Source: Lysobacteraceae bacterium
Lineage (GTDB): Bacteria; Pseudomonadota; Gammaproteobacteria; Xanthomonadales; Xanthomonadaceae
Direction of reading: 5' to 3'
DNA: 42,028 nucleotides
Assembly: GCA_008015095.1 (NCBI GenBank)
Contig: SSEV01000046.1
Location: 1-42,028, forward strand
The position numbers and the translations under genes are program-made. This document shows, in pieces, positions 15,792 to 25,636 of the stretch (positions within the stretch are counted from its first letter, which is position 1; each line of letters begins with the position of its first letter). Under the pieces are notes generated by a model. It was not told the origin of the DNA. It saw only the letters and a list, made by a program, of their open reading frames with translations, and made no database searches.

Positions 15792-18665
15792 TCAGAAACG
15801 ATAATCGGCGCTGACGTACCAGAACGAGCCCGGCAGATCGTACGTGCCCGCGTCGTAACCGTTCAACGAGCAGGTCACGCACACCGGCGGTTCCTTGCCG
15901 AACAGATTGTTCGCGCCGATCGACAACTTCAGGCCTTCCAGCGTGAACGCGTCTTTCCAGCCGAACTGCACGTCGTGATAGGTCACCGAACCCAGCTTGT
16001 TGAAGCCGCGTGCGTTGCGGCAGCCCGGCACGTCCGAGATCGTGGCGTTGGCGCAATTCTCCTCCACCGCGTCGATATAGCGCAGGCCATAGCTGGCTTC
16101 GAGGTTGCCCTTGTTCCAGCCGACCTGCACGTTGGTCTGCCACTCGGGGATCGCGCTGTCGTTGGTTTCGATGCCGACCTTCCGCGAAGACGTGATGCCG
16201 TCCTTGTCGACCGCTTTGTAGTCGTTGACGAAGGTGGTCTGCAACGACGCGTTCAAGGTGCCGAAGCCCCATTCCGGGCTGAGCCAGCTGAACTTCGCGT
16301 CGAAACCGTCGGTCTCGATCGCGCCGAAGTTCTGCAGGAAGTTGCTCGGCGGATTGAGGTTGCCGTTGGTCTGCCGGGTGAAGGGCGAGCACAGCGTCGG
16401 GTTGGTGCCACCGGCGGCGAGACAGGCGTTGAGCAGTTCCTGGATGTCACGCGCCTGGACCGCGCCTTCGATCTCGTGGTTGTAGTAGCTCAGCTCGAAA
16501 TCGATCTTGCGCGACCACGACAGGTTCTCGGCCCAGCTCGGGCTATAGACCACGCCGAGGGTCCAGCTGTCGGATTCTTCCGGCTCCAGGTTCGGATTAC
16601 CGCCGGTGAAGGTGGTGATCTGGGTGTTGGCCTGTTCGAAATTGTCCGGCACGTTCTGCGCGACGCACGCGGCTTCCAGGCCCGGCGAGACGCCGTTGGT
16701 GCGATCCACCACCGGCGAACCGGTCGGGCCGCAGGGATCGACCAGCGTGGCGCCGAACTGGGTCAGGCCGTACAACTCGCCGAGGTTGGGCGCGCGGAAG
16801 CCCTGCGAGTAGGTGCCGCGGAACACGATGTCTTCCATCGGCTGGAAGCGGAAGCCCGCCTTGCCCGTGGTCGCACTGCCGAAGGTCGAATAATCCGACC
16901 AGCGCAGAGCGGCGGTCAGATCCAAGGTCGAGAGCACCGGGACGTTGATCTCGGCGTACAGCTCCTTGACCGTGTAGTCGGCCGAGACCGGAGCGGCGAA
17001 GGAATCCTGCGATTCGCCGGTCTGACGCAACGGATCCGGGCTGAAATCACCCTGATACTTGCGGTATTCGGCGCCCGCCGCGAAGCCGGCGTTGCGATCG
17101 CCGATCGCGAACAGATCGCCGGTGATGTTCGCCGACATCAGATCGAGGGTCTGCTTGCTCGAATCGATCTGGTTGGTGCGGATGTAATCGATCATCGCCT
17201 GGGTGAAGGGACGGCCCTGGCCGCCGAACAGATCCAGCGGCACGCAGCCGGGAGTCGCGGCGCAAACGGCGGGATCGCCGAGGGCGAGCTTGATCTTGGC
17301 GATGTTGTAGCCGTTGGTGAAGCGTTGCGTCGCCTTGTTCTCGGTGTGGACGTAGTTCGCGTCCCAGCTGAAGCCGCGATCGCCGATGTCGAACAGTCCG
17401 TCCAGTCCGATGTTGAAGTACCAGGTGTCCACGTCCTGGTTGAACAGGCGCGGACCGACTTCGACCGGACGGCGACCGATGAACACGAAGTTGTTGTTCG
17501 CGTCCAAGGCGAAGCCGAACGGGTTGAACGGATGGTTGGCCGGAATCGAAATCGTATCGGCGAGACCACCGGTGCCCGCACCGGGGCCGACGAAGATTGG
17601 TTCCGGGGCAGCTTGGTTGGCCGATTGACGATTGTTGTACAGCGCCTTCACGTGCATGCGGGTGCTGTCGCTGAGGTCATAGCTGAAGCTGGCGAACAGC
17701 GCCTTGCGTTCGCTCGGGGTGAGCAGCAAATTGAAGGGCGCGTAATTGAAACGGTCGGCGCCCGTGAACTGGTGATAGGTGCCGCCGTTCGGATTGCCGG
17801 GCACGAACACCGGCGAAGTGGCGCCGTTGTTGAGGGTGATGTTGTAGAAGGTGGTGTTGGTCGGGTCGAAGAACACATAGCGACCCTGCGGCGTGCCCGA
17901 ACTGCAGGCGGCGTTGCCGGCGCCGGGTTCGCACTGCGAGGACTGACCCCACTCCGAAGAACTGATGCGCTCCTGCTCGTAGTAGCTGGCGCCGAACACG
18001 CCCGACCAGCCTTCGCCGCTGCCGCCGAGGGTCAACGAGGCTTCGGTGGTGTCGCCGCCATCGCTGTACTGGCCAAAGTAGGTATGCACTTCGGCGCCCT
18101 GGAAACTCTTGCGGGTGATCACGTTGACCACACCGGCGATGGCGTCGGAGCCGTAGATCGCCGAAGCGCCATCTTCGAGCACTTCGATGCGCTCGACGAT
18201 CGCCAGCGGGATAGTGTTGAGGTCGGCGCTGCCGCTCACGCCCGAGGCGGAGGATTCGTTGACCCAACGGATACCGTCGACCAGCACCAGCACGCGTTGC
18301 GAGCCGAGATTGCGCAGATCGACCTGGGCCGAGCCGGCGCCGATGCCGCCGCCGTCCGGCGGATAGCCGAAGTTGCCGGAAGAGTTGAACTTGGCGTTGA
18401 GGGCTTTGCCGCTGGCGGTGAGCTGCTGCAGGACTTCGCCGACGCTTTGCGCGCCGGTCTGCTCCAGTTTGGCGCGGTCGAGCACGAACACCGGCTGCGC
18501 GGTGACGGCATTGGTCTGCTTGATGCGGGTACCGGTCACGGTGATCGTGTCCAGCGTATTGCTGTTGTCGGCCTCGGCTTCCTGTGCCAAAGCCACGCCC
18601 GGCAGGGCGAGCAGCAAGGTCAGCTGGACAGCGGCCGTCAGGCGATTACGGCGCAAGTTACTCAT
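15792..18665 (-). CDS. TonB-dependent outer-membrane receptor
   Basis: A 957-residue protein. The start at 18665 is set by GGAG 8 nt upstream. A signal peptide ([20 protein letters not shown]) is followed by a TonB-box-like stretch ([11 protein letters not shown]) and the plug domain ([68 protein letters not shown]). A 22-strand barrel runs to the C-terminal phenylalanine (VSADYRF). Cysteine-containing external loops occur (for example [12 protein letters not shown]). These receptors take up siderophores, vitamins, sugars or peptides with TonB energy. This one belongs to the Caulobacter/Xanthomonas-type group and has no visible clue to its ligand. Whether it imports a product of the neighbouring cluster or a carbohydrate handled with the DUF5916 protein is open. 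Confidence 0.9.
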   Translation of the reverse strand: MSNLRRNRLTAAVQLTLLLALPGVALAQEAEADNSNTLDTITVTGTRIKQTNAVTAQPVFVLDRAKLEQTGAQSVGEVLQQLTASGKALNAKFNSSGNFGYPPDGGGIGAGSAQVDLRNLGSQRVLVLVDGIRWVNESSASGVSGSADLNTIPLAIVERIEVLEDGASAIYGSDAIAGVVNVITRKSFQGAEVHTYFGQYSDGGDTTEASLTLGGSGEGWSGVFGASYYEQERISSSEWGQSSQCEPGAGNAACSSGTPQGRYVFFDPTNTTFYNITLNNGATSPVFVPGNPNGGTYHQFTGADRFNYAPFNLLLTPSERKALFASFSYDLSDSTRMHVKALYNNRQSANQAAPEPIFVGPGAGTGGLADTISIPANHPFNPFGFALDANNNFVFIGRRPVEVGPRLFNQDVDTWYFNIGLDGLFDIGDRGFSWDANYVHTENKATQRFTNGYNIAKIKLALGDPAVCAATPGCVPLDLFGGQGRPFTQAMIDYIRTNQIDSSKQTLDLMSANITGDLFAIGDRNAGFAAGAEYRKYQGDFSPDPLRQTGESQDSFAAPVSADYTVKELYAEINVPVLSTLDLTAALRWSDYSTFGSATTGKAGFRFQPMEDIVFRGTYSQGFRAPNLGELYGLTQFGATLVDPCGPTGSPVVDRTNGVSPGLEAACVAQNVPDNFEQANTQITTFTGGNPNLEPEESDSWTLGVVYSPSWAENLSWSRKIDFELSYYNHEIEGAVQARDIQELLNACLAAGGTNPTLCSPFTRQTNGNLNPPSNFLQNFGAIETDGFDAKFSWLSPEWGFGTLNASLQTTFVNDYKAVDKDGITSSRKVGIETNDSAIPEWQTNVQVGWNKGNLEASYGLRYIDAVEENCANATISDVPGCRNARGFNKLGSVTYHDVQFGWKDAFTLEGLKLSIGANNLFGKEPPVCVTCSLNGYDAGTYDLPGSFWYVSADYRF

Positions 18666-18730
18666 TTCTTTCTCCATAGTTGTGAGAATACCCACCGTCC
18701 ACGGCCCCCTCCGGGGGACGGCATCCGGCC

Positions 18731-18759
18731 TTTGTAAACAAAATGTAAAGAGCGATCAA
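18731..18759 (-). promoter_or_regulatory. candidate promoter of the TonB-dependent receptor
   Basis: Minus-strand TTGATC (18754-18759) and TACAAA (18731-18736) are separated by 17 bp in a locally AT-rich stretch. The predicted 5' UTR is about 60 nt and contains a short GC-rich hairpin (18705-18717). Confidence 0.4.
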
Positions 18760-18793
18760 GGTGCCGGAGGTCAGCCTGCCCGACCCGCCGGCC

Positions 18794-18822
18794 CTGAACC
18801 GTTCATCCGGCTTCGCTATAGT
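18794..18822 (+). promoter_or_regulatory. candidate promoter giving a leaderless slt mRNA
   Basis: TATAGT (18817-18822) ends six bases before the slt ATG at 18829, and CTGAAC (18794-18799) is 17 bp upstream. There is no Shine-Dalgarno site. If the -10 is real, transcription starts at or next to the A of the start codon. Confidence 0.45.
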
Positions 18823-18828
18823 CGCGCC

Positions 18829-20688
18829 ATGCCCAAGCTCCCCCGCCTCCTGGCCGCCCCGGCCATCCTGCTTTGCCAACTCAGCCTCCCGGTTCATGCG
18901 CAAACCGATATCGCCAACCTGTTCACGGCGCGCGATGCGCTTGAGGCCGCCGAAAAAGGCCTGACGCCGCCGCCACTCCCGACCGGACATCTGCTTTCGG
19001 GCTGGATCGAATACGCCGGCCTGCGCCGAAACATCGATACTTTGCCGGCCGCAGAAGGGCGAGCGTTCCTCGAACGCTATCGCGGTCAGGCCGTCGCCGA
19101 GGCGTTCCGTCCGGAATGGCTCGCCGCTCTCGCCCGTCGTGAAGATTGGCCTGCCCTACGCGCGAGTTGGACGACGGACATCAGGGATACGGCCCTGCGC
19201 TGCGCCGAACTCAATGCCCGACAGGCGCTCGGAGCCGCCGATGCGTTATGGACGCGCGACGCCCAGGCGCTGTGGCGCAGCAGCGGCAAATCGCTGCCCA
19301 AGGATTGCGATGCGCCGATGTCGATCCTGGCCGCACGTGGCGGGTTGACGCCGGAACTGCGCTGGGAGCGGATCGAAAAAGCCGCCGCCGAATGGCAGCC
19401 GGGCGTGATGCGCGCCGCGGCCCGCGGCCTCCCGGCCGAGGACTTCGCGCTCGCCAACGATTACGCCGCATTTGTCGAAGCGGTGCACGAGCGCGCGCTG
19501 GGTTGGCCGAAAACGCCGCGCAGCCGCCTGATCGCTTCGCACGGTTTGGCCCGATTAGCGAAATCGCTACCGGCATCGGTCGACAGCGCGCTGCCCAAAT
19601 TCGCCAATGCGCTCGGGCTGAGCGAAGCAGAACGCGGTCGCGCGCTGTATCAGGCGGCGTTGTGGACGGTCGCTTCCTACGAGCCGGAATCCGCGCGCAG
19701 GCTCAATGCGGTGCCCGAGTCCGCATATGACGAGAAACTTCACGAATGGCGCGTGCGCGAAGCTTTGTCGCGCTCGGACTGGAAGTCCGCACTGGCGGCG
19801 ATCCGCAAGATGGGCGAAAAACAGCGGCGCGACTCGCGCTGGCGCTATTTCGAGGCCCGCCTGCTCGAAATCGGCGGCGACAAGGACACTGCCGAGATTC
19901 TTTATCGCGACGCCGCGAACAAACCCGAATTCCATGGCTTTCTTGCCGCCGACCGCATCGGCGCGCCCTATGCGCTCTGCCCGCTGACGCCCAAGACCGA
20001 TGCCGCCGCCAAGGCCATGATCGCGCGCGATCCGGCCATCATGCGTGCGATGCTGCTCTACCGACTCGACCGCAGCGGTTGGGCGCAGCGTGAATGGGAC
20101 GACGCGCTTACGCGCTTGGACCCGACCCAACGCAGACTCGCGGTGGAAGTCGCGCAGGATAACGGCTGGTTCGACCGCGCCGTATTCGCCCTGGTCAATG
20201 TCGGCGGCAAGCACTACCCGGACGAGTTGCGCCTGTATCACCTGCGTTTCCCCCTGGACCACGACAGCGTGATCAGGCGCGAAGCGGCGAAGCACGGCAT
20301 CGATCCGAGTTGGGTCGCCGCGGAAATCCGCGCCGAAAGCGTATTCAACCCGAACGTGCGCTCGCACGCCGACGCGCGCGGACTGATGCAGGTGGTGCCG
20401 GGCACCGGCGCCGGCCTCGCCAAACGCCTGGGCCTGCCCTGGCGCGGCGGCGCGAGCCTGTATGAGCCCGAACTCAACATCATGCTCGGCACCGCTTATC
20501 TGCGCGAGCTGGAAGACAAGTACGGGCAGACCTATATCGCCATCGCCGCCTACAACGCAGGGCCCGGACCGGCCGCGCGCTGGCTGTCGCAACGTCCGAA
20601 CATGGATGCGGATTTCTGGATCGAAACCGTCAGCTATAAAGAAACGCGCGACTACATCGCGCGCTTCCTCGCCTTCAGCGCGCTCTAA
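18829..20688 (+). CDS. slt: soluble lytic murein transglycosylase
   Basis: A 619-residue periplasmic enzyme starting at ATG 18829 with a signal peptide (LLAAPAILLCQLSLPVHA). Residues about 25-440 are the helical superhelix of the Slt70 family. The C-terminal catalytic domain (about 475-619) shows the transglycosylase motifs: AEIRAESVFNPNVRSHADARGLMQVVPGTG (catalytic Glu in RAES) and YIAIAAYNAGPGPAARWL. It cleaves the MurNAc-GlcNAc bond of peptidoglycan with 1,6-anhydro product. Length and domain order are normal for Slt. It is divergent from the TonB receptor and shares a 163-bp intergenic region with it. The longer open frame upstream crosses the receptor gene and is not the true start. Confidence 0.92.
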   Translation: MPKLPRLLAAPAILLCQLSLPVHAQTDIANLFTARDALEAAEKGLTPPPLPTGHLLSGWIEYAGLRRNIDTLPAAEGRAFLERYRGQAVAEAFRPEWLAALARREDWPALRASWTTDIRDTALRCAELNARQALGAADALWTRDAQALWRSSGKSLPKDCDAPMSILAARGGLTPELRWERIEKAAAEWQPGVMRAAARGLPAEDFALANDYAAFVEAVHERALGWPKTPRSRLIASHGLARLAKSLPASVDSALPKFANALGLSEAERGRALYQAALWTVASYEPESARRLNAVPESAYDEKLHEWRVREALSRSDWKSALAAIRKMGEKQRRDSRWRYFEARLLEIGGDKDTAEILYRDAANKPEFHGFLAADRIGAPYALCPLTPKTDAAAKAMIARDPAIMRAMLLYRLDRSGWAQREWDDALTRLDPTQRRLAVEVAQDNGWFDRAVFALVNVGGKHYPDELRLYHLRFPLDHDSVIRREAAKHGIDPSWVAAEIRAESVFNPNVRSHADARGLMQVVPGTGAGLAKRLGLPWRGGASLYEPELNIMLGTAYLRELEDKYGQTYIAIAAYNAGPGPAARWLSQRPNMDADFWIETVSYKETRDYIARFLAFSAL

Positions 20689-20962
20689 GACTGGCGTGTC
20701 AACGGCGCCAACGCAGCACTGATCACCGACCGCCTGAAGGGCAAATTCGACGGCGCGCGCAAACGCTTCGTCTGTCCGCAACCGGACCCGCCGCCGCAAC
20801 CGGCGTCTCCCTCCACGCAGACGCCTGCATCGGCGCCAGCCCCAACCGCAAAACCACGGCGTTGAGCGCGACCGCATCCGGGATGCACAGATCACCCCGG
20901 CTCGCCGGCGCACGGCGCCGCCGCACCGCATTTTTCATCTGACGCATCACGAGGAGATCGCC

Positions 20963-21340
20963 ATGGGACTGCTCGACGGCCTGCTCGGCCACGCCGGCGA
21001 AAAACCGCTGGAAAATATCGAAGAGGAATTCGCTCCACTACTCGCTCCAGGCGAAACCCTGCAACGCGCGTTCGCGCTGATCCGCGACCTGATCGTGTTC
21101 ACCGATCGTCGCGTGATCCTGGTCAACAAGCAGGGCGTCACCGCGAAAAAGACCGAATACCGCAGCATCCCGTATCGCGCGATCACCATGTTCTCGTTGG
21201 AAACCGCCGGGCACTTCGACCTGGAAGCGGAACTGCGGATTTGGCTGTCCGGACAAGCCGCGCCGATCGAACTGCACCTGGGGCGCAACTCCGGCGCACA
21301 ACAAATCGTCGCGCTGCTCGCACAGCACGCGCCGAAGTAA
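20963..21340 (+). CDS. PH-domain protein (bacterial PH family)
   Basis: A 125-residue cytoplasmic protein of the bacterial pleckstrin-homology group (bPH/YvbH-like): [21 protein letters not shown], then [18 protein letters not shown] and [11 protein letters not shown] are the usual core strands. GAGGAG stands 6 nt before the ATG, so the start is sure. Function of the family is unknown. It stands alone between slt and cca. The 274 bp between slt and this gene (20689-20962) hold no convincing gene. Confidence 0.85.
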   Translation: MGLLDGLLGHAGEKPLENIEEEFAPLLAPGETLQRAFALIRDLIVFTDRRVILVNKQGVTAKKTEYRSIPYRAITMFSLETAGHFDLEAELRIWLSGQAAPIELHLGRNSGAQQIVALLAQHAPK

Positions 21341-21389
21341 AGCGCGCCCCTTCCGTCCGTCGTCCGCCATCCGCCGTATCGCCGCGCGG

Positions 21390-21395
21390 TACACT
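21390..21395 (+). promoter_or_regulatory. candidate -10 giving a leaderless cca mRNA
   Basis: TACACT ends six bases before the cca ATG at 21402, the same spacing as in slt. No Shine-Dalgarno site is visible between them. No clear -35 was found. Confidence 0.35.
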
Positions 21396-21401
21396 CCGCC
21401 A

Positions 21402-22685
21402 ATGAAGACCTATCTCGTCGGCGGCGCGGTGCGCGATCGCCTGCTCGGTATCCTGCTTGATCTGCCGCAGGACGCGCGCGCGGCGGCGGACCGCGATTTC
21501 GTCGTCGTGGGCGAAACCCCGGACTCGATGCTTGCCGCCGGCTTCAAGCCCGTCGGCCGCGACTTTCCGGTATTCCTGCACCCGCGCACCGGCGAGGAAT
21601 ACGCGCTGGCGCGGACCGAACGCAAGTCCGGACGCGGGTATCGGGGCTTCATCGTGCATGCGGCTCCGGATGTGAGTCTCGACCAGGATCTCGGCCGCCG
21701 CGACTTCACCATCAACGCGATCGCCGAGGATGCCGAAGGCAATCTCGTCGATCCTTACGGCGGCGTGCGCGACCTGCATGCGCGGATCCTGCGCCATGTC
21801 GGCGACGCATTCGTCGAGGATCCGTTGCGCGTATTGCGCGCGGCGCGGTTCATGTCCCGGTTCGCCCCTTATGGTTTCAGTATCGCGCCGGAGACCCTTG
21901 CGTTGATGCGGGATATGGCGCGCAGCGGCGAGCTGGATGCACTGACGCCGGAACGCGTATGGCAGGAGTTATCGCGCGCGCTGGCGTCGACGCAGCCATC
22001 AGCGTTTCTGCGCGCTTTGCGCGATGCGGACGCGCTCGCGGTCGTGCTGCCCGAAGTCGACGCCCTGTACGGCGTGCCGCAACGCGCCGAATTCCATCCG
22101 GAAGTGGACACCGGCGTGCATACCGAAATGGTCTGCGACATGGCCGCAAGGATCGCACCGGGAGACGCCGTCATCGGTTTCGCCGCGCTCACCCATGATC
22201 TCGGCAAGGCGCTCACCCCGGTCGATGAATTGCCTAAACACATCATGCACGAACAGCGCGGCCTGGCGCCTCTGTCCACACTCTGCGCGCGGCTGAAGGT
22301 GCCTGGCGCGCATCGCGAGCTGGCCAAGGCCGCCTGCCGCGAGCATTTGCAGGTGCATTGTCTGCTCGAATTGCGCAACGACACCGTGCACGATCTGATC
22401 GCGCGCAACGATGGCTTCCGCCAGCCGCAGCGGATCGACCAGCTCGCCATCGTCTGCGAGGCGGACAAACGCGGCCGCGGCGGGATGTCCGAATCCGCTT
22501 ATCCGCAAGCCGACGAACTCCGTCGCTTGCATGCCGCCGCGATGATGGTGCGCGGCGCAGACTTCGCCAGAAGAGGCCTGGAGGGCCCCGCGCTCGGCGC
22601 GGCCTTGCGCCAGGCCCGGATCACGGCGATCGGCAAAGCCAGGCAACGCGCGCCGAGGATCAAAGCGAGCGCGCCGGAAAGCTGA
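21402..22685 (+). CDS. cca: multifunctional CCA-adding tRNA nucleotidyltransferase
   Basis: A 427-residue class II nucleotidyltransferase with a C-terminal HD domain, the gamma-/betaproteobacterial Cca type. The head shows [13 protein letters not shown] and [14 protein letters not shown] (catalytic acidic residues), followed by [15 protein letters not shown] and [17 protein letters not shown]. Then come the neck and body motifs ([30 protein letters not shown]). The HD phosphohydrolase domain has [11 protein letters not shown] and [14 protein letters not shown]. It adds and repairs the 3' CCA of tRNA; the HD domain adds 2',3'-cyclic phosphodiesterase and phosphatase activity. Length is slightly over the E. 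coli protein (412). Confidence 0.95.
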   Translation: MKTYLVGGAVRDRLLGILLDLPQDARAAADRDFVVVGETPDSMLAAGFKPVGRDFPVFLHPRTGEEYALARTERKSGRGYRGFIVHAAPDVSLDQDLGRRDFTINAIAEDAEGNLVDPYGGVRDLHARILRHVGDAFVEDPLRVLRAARFMSRFAPYGFSIAPETLALMRDMARSGELDALTPERVWQELSRALASTQPSAFLRALRDADALAVVLPEVDALYGVPQRAEFHPEVDTGVHTEMVCDMAARIAPGDAVIGFAALTHDLGKALTPVDELPKHIMHEQRGLAPLSTLCARLKVPGAHRELAKAACREHLQVHCLLELRNDTVHDLIARNDGFRQPQRIDQLAIVCEADKRGRGGMSESAYPQADELRRLHAAAMMVRGADFARRGLEGPALGAALRQARITAIGKARQRAPRIKASAPES

Positions 22686-22786
22686 ACGCAGCGGCGCGAA
22701 GCACGTTGCCTTCGCGCATTCGGCGCATCCTGCCCGGAGTTTCTATCAGGACTTCGTTTCTATCAGAACCTCTATGAGGACTTCTG

Positions 22787-23197
22787 TCAGGACTTCCGTC
22801 CATCCAACCGCAACAGCAGATCGCGCCATGGCGTCAAACGGGTGGCTAGGCCTGCGATCACGCCGATCGTGTTCGCCAGCGCGTCCATCCGATCCATCAT
22901 TCGATATTCGGTCAGTGCGCCCTGCGCGTACTCCAAACCGATCCCCATCAGCACCAGCGCAACGCCGACGCTGAGCAACGATGACCAGCGCGAATACAGT
23001 TGCACCGCGCCGGCCGCGAGCAGCGCATAAGCGAACACATGTTCGAACTTGTCGGCATTGGAGGGCAGATGGCCCAGATCGGGCGCCGGCGTGAGCGAGA
23101 GCACCACCACCGCGGCTACCGCGCAGCACCATAACGCCGACCAGAGCAAGGGTCTGCGCAAGGGTTTGAGCGAACGCCCGAAGCCGACGCGGCTCAT
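22787..23197 (-). CDS. VanZ-like membrane protein
   Basis: A 136-residue protein with four hydrophobic segments and the VanZ-family signature: LSLTPAPDLGHLPSNADKFEH at the first loop and GIGLEYAQGALTEYRMMDRMDALANTIG in the C-terminal half. The ATG at 23197 overlaps the stop of the upstream methyltransferase gene as ATGA, so they are co-translated. Family function is unclear outside teicoplanin resistance. Imperfect 12-bp repeats (GAAGTCCTGA-like) follow the stop at about 22740-22800 and reach into the last codons. Confidence 0.8.
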   Translation of the reverse strand: MSRVGFGRSLKPLRRPLLWSALWCCAVAAVVVLSLTPAPDLGHLPSNADKFEHVFAYALLAAGAVQLYSRWSSLLSVGVALVLMGIGLEYAQGALTEYRMMDRMDALANTIGVIAGLATRLTPWRDLLLRLDGRKS

Positions 23198-24375
23198 AAC
23201 CGATGACTCAGGTCGCCGACCAGAAACGCATGCGCCAAATCCGTCTTGCGCACGAACCCCATCGCCTGGAAACGCTCGCCCATTTCGCCCGGCAGCGTGA
23301 GCTTTTTCACTTCCTGGCGGCATGCATGCCGCGCCGCCTCGTCGACCGCCCGCGCCTCGTGTTGCGCGAGTCGCTGATCCAAGCCATTGCCGATCAGAAA
23401 ACTCGCCTGCGAACAATAGCCTGCGAATTCGAAACCCGAAGCGACCCCGGCTTCGGCCAGAGCGGTGAAATCGACCGATACCGTAACATCCTGCAGACCG
23501 ACACGTGCGAATACGTTGTCGACCATGCGATGCCGGTGGAATGCGCGCAGGGTGCCGTCCGCACGCCGGGGATCGTAATACTCGCGGCGCGGATATCCGT
23601 AATCCACGAACAACAGCGCACCGGCATCGAGCCCACCGACCACCGCCTGCAGCCAGTACGGCAACTGCGGCAACACTTCCGAACGGAAGCCATCCTCGAA
23701 ACTGGTCGCGCACTGGCGTTCGAGATGCCGTACCGCCGCCGACAACAAGGCGTCAGCCGGACGATCGACGCAATGGAATCCGCGTGCGCGCTCGTAAGCG
23801 ACATGCTCCTCGTATACTTCGCCATCGCGAATCACGAAACGCGAATGCGGCAGCGCATCAAGCACTTCGTTGGCGAACACTACGCCGTTCCAGCGAGGTT
23901 GAATCGGGCTTTGCAGCCATTCCACCCGCTCATAGACGTCCGGCGCAAAAACCGTGCGCAAGCGCTCACGCTGACGCTGACGCAGATCGGCGCTGGGCTC
24001 AAGAATCGCGTAACGCGCTGGCATCGCGCGCAACGCGATCAGACGCGGGATCACCGCTTCGGCAAACGCGCCGCTGCCGCCGCCGATTTCGAGAAAGACG
24101 CTGTCATCGCCAAGACGCGCCAGCACCGGCGCCAGCGCCGCAGCGACGCATTCGGCAAATAGCGGCCCGAGTTCCGGCGCGGTGACGAAATCCCCCGATG
24201 GCCCGAGTTTGGTCGCGCCCGCGCTGTAGTAACCGAGTCCTGGCGCGTAAAGCGCCAACTCCATGAACCGCCAGAACGGCAAGGCGCCCCCGTTGCTGAG
24301 GATCTGATCCCGGATCAGTTCGGCCAGACGGTCGCTGTGCGCTCTGGCGTCGGGATCAAGGTCGTCTTCGAGCAT
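23194..24375 (-). CDS. SAM-dependent methyltransferase, MidA/NDUFAF7 family
   Basis: A 393-residue protein of the DUF185/Methyltransf_28 family. Seen: PFWRFMELALYAPGLGYYS at the start, GDFVTAPELGPLFAECVA, the SAM-binding EIGGGSGAFAE, and FANEVLDALPHSRF. Eukaryotic and some bacterial members methylate an arginine of a complex I subunit; the bacterial target is mostly not known. I set the start at ATG 24375, where AAGGGAG stands 8 nt upstream. A -10 element TATCCT on the minus strand at 24403-24408 gives a short 5' UTR of about 20 nt. VanZ follows with an ATGA overlap. Confidence 0.88.
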   Translation of the reverse strand: MLEDDLDPDARAHSDRLAELIRDQILSNGGALPFWRFMELALYAPGLGYYSAGATKLGPSGDFVTAPELGPLFAECVAAALAPVLARLGDDSVFLEIGGGSGAFAEAVIPRLIALRAMPARYAILEPSADLRQRQRERLRTVFAPDVYERVEWLQSPIQPRWNGVVFANEVLDALPHSRFVIRDGEVYEEHVAYERARGFHCVDRPADALLSAAVRHLERQCATSFEDGFRSEVLPQLPYWLQAVVGGLDAGALLFVDYGYPRREYYDPRRADGTLRAFHRHRMVDNVFARVGLQDVTVSVDFTALAEAGVASGFEFAGYCSQASFLIGNGLDQRLAQHEARAVDEAARHACRQEVKKLTLPGEMGERFQAMGFVRKTDLAHAFLVGDLSHRL

Positions 24376-24402
24376 GCGGCAACTCCCTTGCGAAAGGCGC
24401 AC

Positions 24403-24501
24403 AGGATAGCGAATCCCGCCCATCCCGGCAGGCCGCATGCATCGAACGTCTGGATCAATCGAAAGCACGGGCCAGATTCGGCGAACGCGTCCGGCTATGG
24501 T
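24403..24501. promoter_or_regulatory. divergent promoters for methyltransferase and pteridine reductase
   Basis: On the minus strand TATCCT (24403-24408) serves the methyltransferase gene (start 24375). On the plus strand TATGGT (24496-24501) would serve the pteridine reductase gene (start 24538). Both are preceded by GC, giving GCTATNNT, a pattern also seen before slt and the S9 peptidase. The -35 boxes are weak. Confidence 0.35.
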
Positions 24502-24537
24502 CAAATGTCATCGGAGCAGACTTCTGGAACCCGCACC

Positions 24538-25284
24538 ATGCCGCATCCCCGTCCTGTCGCCCTGGTGACCGGCGCCGCCCGCCGCATCGGCGCGACGATC
24601 GCGCGCAAGCTGCATGCCGAAGGCTACGATCTGGCCCTGCATTACCACCGCTCGGAGCAGGAAATGCAGACCCTGCTCGCCGAGTTCGACGCGGTTCGCC
24701 CCGGCAGCGCCTATGCCTTGCGCGCCGATCTGACCGAATTCGACCGTTTGCCTGAGCTCGTCGCACACAGTGTGGGCCGTTACGGGCGGCTCGACGCGCT
24801 GGTCAACAACGCATCCGGGTATTACGCCACGCCGTTCGGGGAAGTCACGCCGACACAATGGGACGATTTGTTCGCCACGAATGCCCGCGCGCCGTTCTTC
24901 CTGGCTCAGGCTGCCGCGCCGCACCTGGCCGCCGCAGGCGAACATGGCGGCGCTATCGTGAATATCGTCGATATCTATGCCGAACGACCACTGCCGCGCC
25001 ATCCGGTGTATTGCATGGCCAAAGCCGCGTTGGCGATGATGACCCGATCGCTCGCGGCGGAGCTGGGGCCGCGCATCCGCGTCAACGGCATCGCTCCAGG
25101 CAATATCCTGTGGTCGGACAATCCGGTCAAAGCCGAAACGATCGAGATCGTGCAGGCGCGCACGGCGCTGCGGCGACAAGGCGCGCCCGAAGATATCGCG
25201 CAGGCGGTGGCTTACTGCCTGGCCAGTCCCTATCTGACCGGCCAGATCATCGCCATCGACGGCGGGCGCAGTTTGTTCATTTGA
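24538..25284 (+). CDS. pteridine reductase (SDR family)
   Basis: A 248-residue short-chain dehydrogenase starting at ATG 24538. The NADPH loop is TGAARRIGATIA, the TGxxxRxG form typical of pteridine reductases rather than the classical TGxxxGxG. NNASGY, then VNIVDIYAERPLPRHPVYCMAKAAL gives the catalytic Asp/Tyr-x3-Lys in the PTR1-like arrangement (Asp in place of Ser). GQIIAIDGGRSL ends the fold. Likely reaction: NADPH-dependent reduction of dihydropterin or dihydrofolate to the tetrahydro form. The folK-like and folB genes lie just downstream on the other strand, which supports a role in folate/pterin metabolism. Confidence 0.85.
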   Translation: MPHPRPVALVTGAARRIGATIARKLHAEGYDLALHYHRSEQEMQTLLAEFDAVRPGSAYALRADLTEFDRLPELVAHSVGRYGRLDALVNNASGYYATPFGEVTPTQWDDLFATNARAPFFLAQAAAPHLAAAGEHGGAIVNIVDIYAERPLPRHPVYCMAKAALAMMTRSLAAELGPRIRVNGIAPGNILWSDNPVKAETIEIVQARTALRRQGAPEDIAQAVAYCLASPYLTGQIIAIDGGRSLFI

Positions 25285-25368
25285 AATCCGTGCGCCATAT
25301 CAATGTTCGAATTGTTTGAGTAGCACCTGTATGGACTGTGCTCTGCGAAAAAAGATAAGAACGCTGCA

Positions 25369-25470
25369 ATGAAATGGCTGCAGCTATCTGCTCAGCATGA
25401 GCACGATGAAGCTGAGGAATGGGTCTTGAGAATTGCCGAGTGGGATAAAAAAGGAGTTGAAGACCCATAA
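25369..25470 (+). CDS. possible 33-residue remnant resembling a FecR N-terminus
   Basis: ATG 25369 opens a 33-codon frame containing HEHDEAEEWVLRIAEWDKKG, a pattern like the first helix of FecR-type sigma regulators (EAAEWLLRL). Base composition here is less GC-rich than in the neighbours. No FecR body follows, so it would be a fragment or a chance frame. The rest of the 25285-25636 gap holds nothing I can name. Confidence 0.2.
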   Translation: MKWLQLSAQHEHDEAEEWVLRIAEWDKKGVEDP

Positions 25471-25636
25471 CCTCTCGCTCGGATCAAGGCTTGGTGAATA
25501 GAGGGTGCATTTGGCATTCTTGGGACCGGATCTGCGATTTGCAGTCCGCCATGCGACTCGCGCGATCTGGTTCAAAGACCAACGCGATTCCGCGATGACC
25601 CCTTATTCGGGGCGCACTGCCAGGGGAATACTCAAT

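Noticed and set aside
15783-18737. 984-codon plus-strand frame opposite the TonB receptor
   Set aside because: It is the complement of a high-GC coding region; the receptor on the minus strand has a signal peptide, plug and barrel motifs.
22740-22800. Imperfect 12-bp repeats at the end of the VanZ gene, considered as a CRISPR-like array
   Set aside because: Units are adjacent, degenerate and without spacers, so this is a simple repeat.
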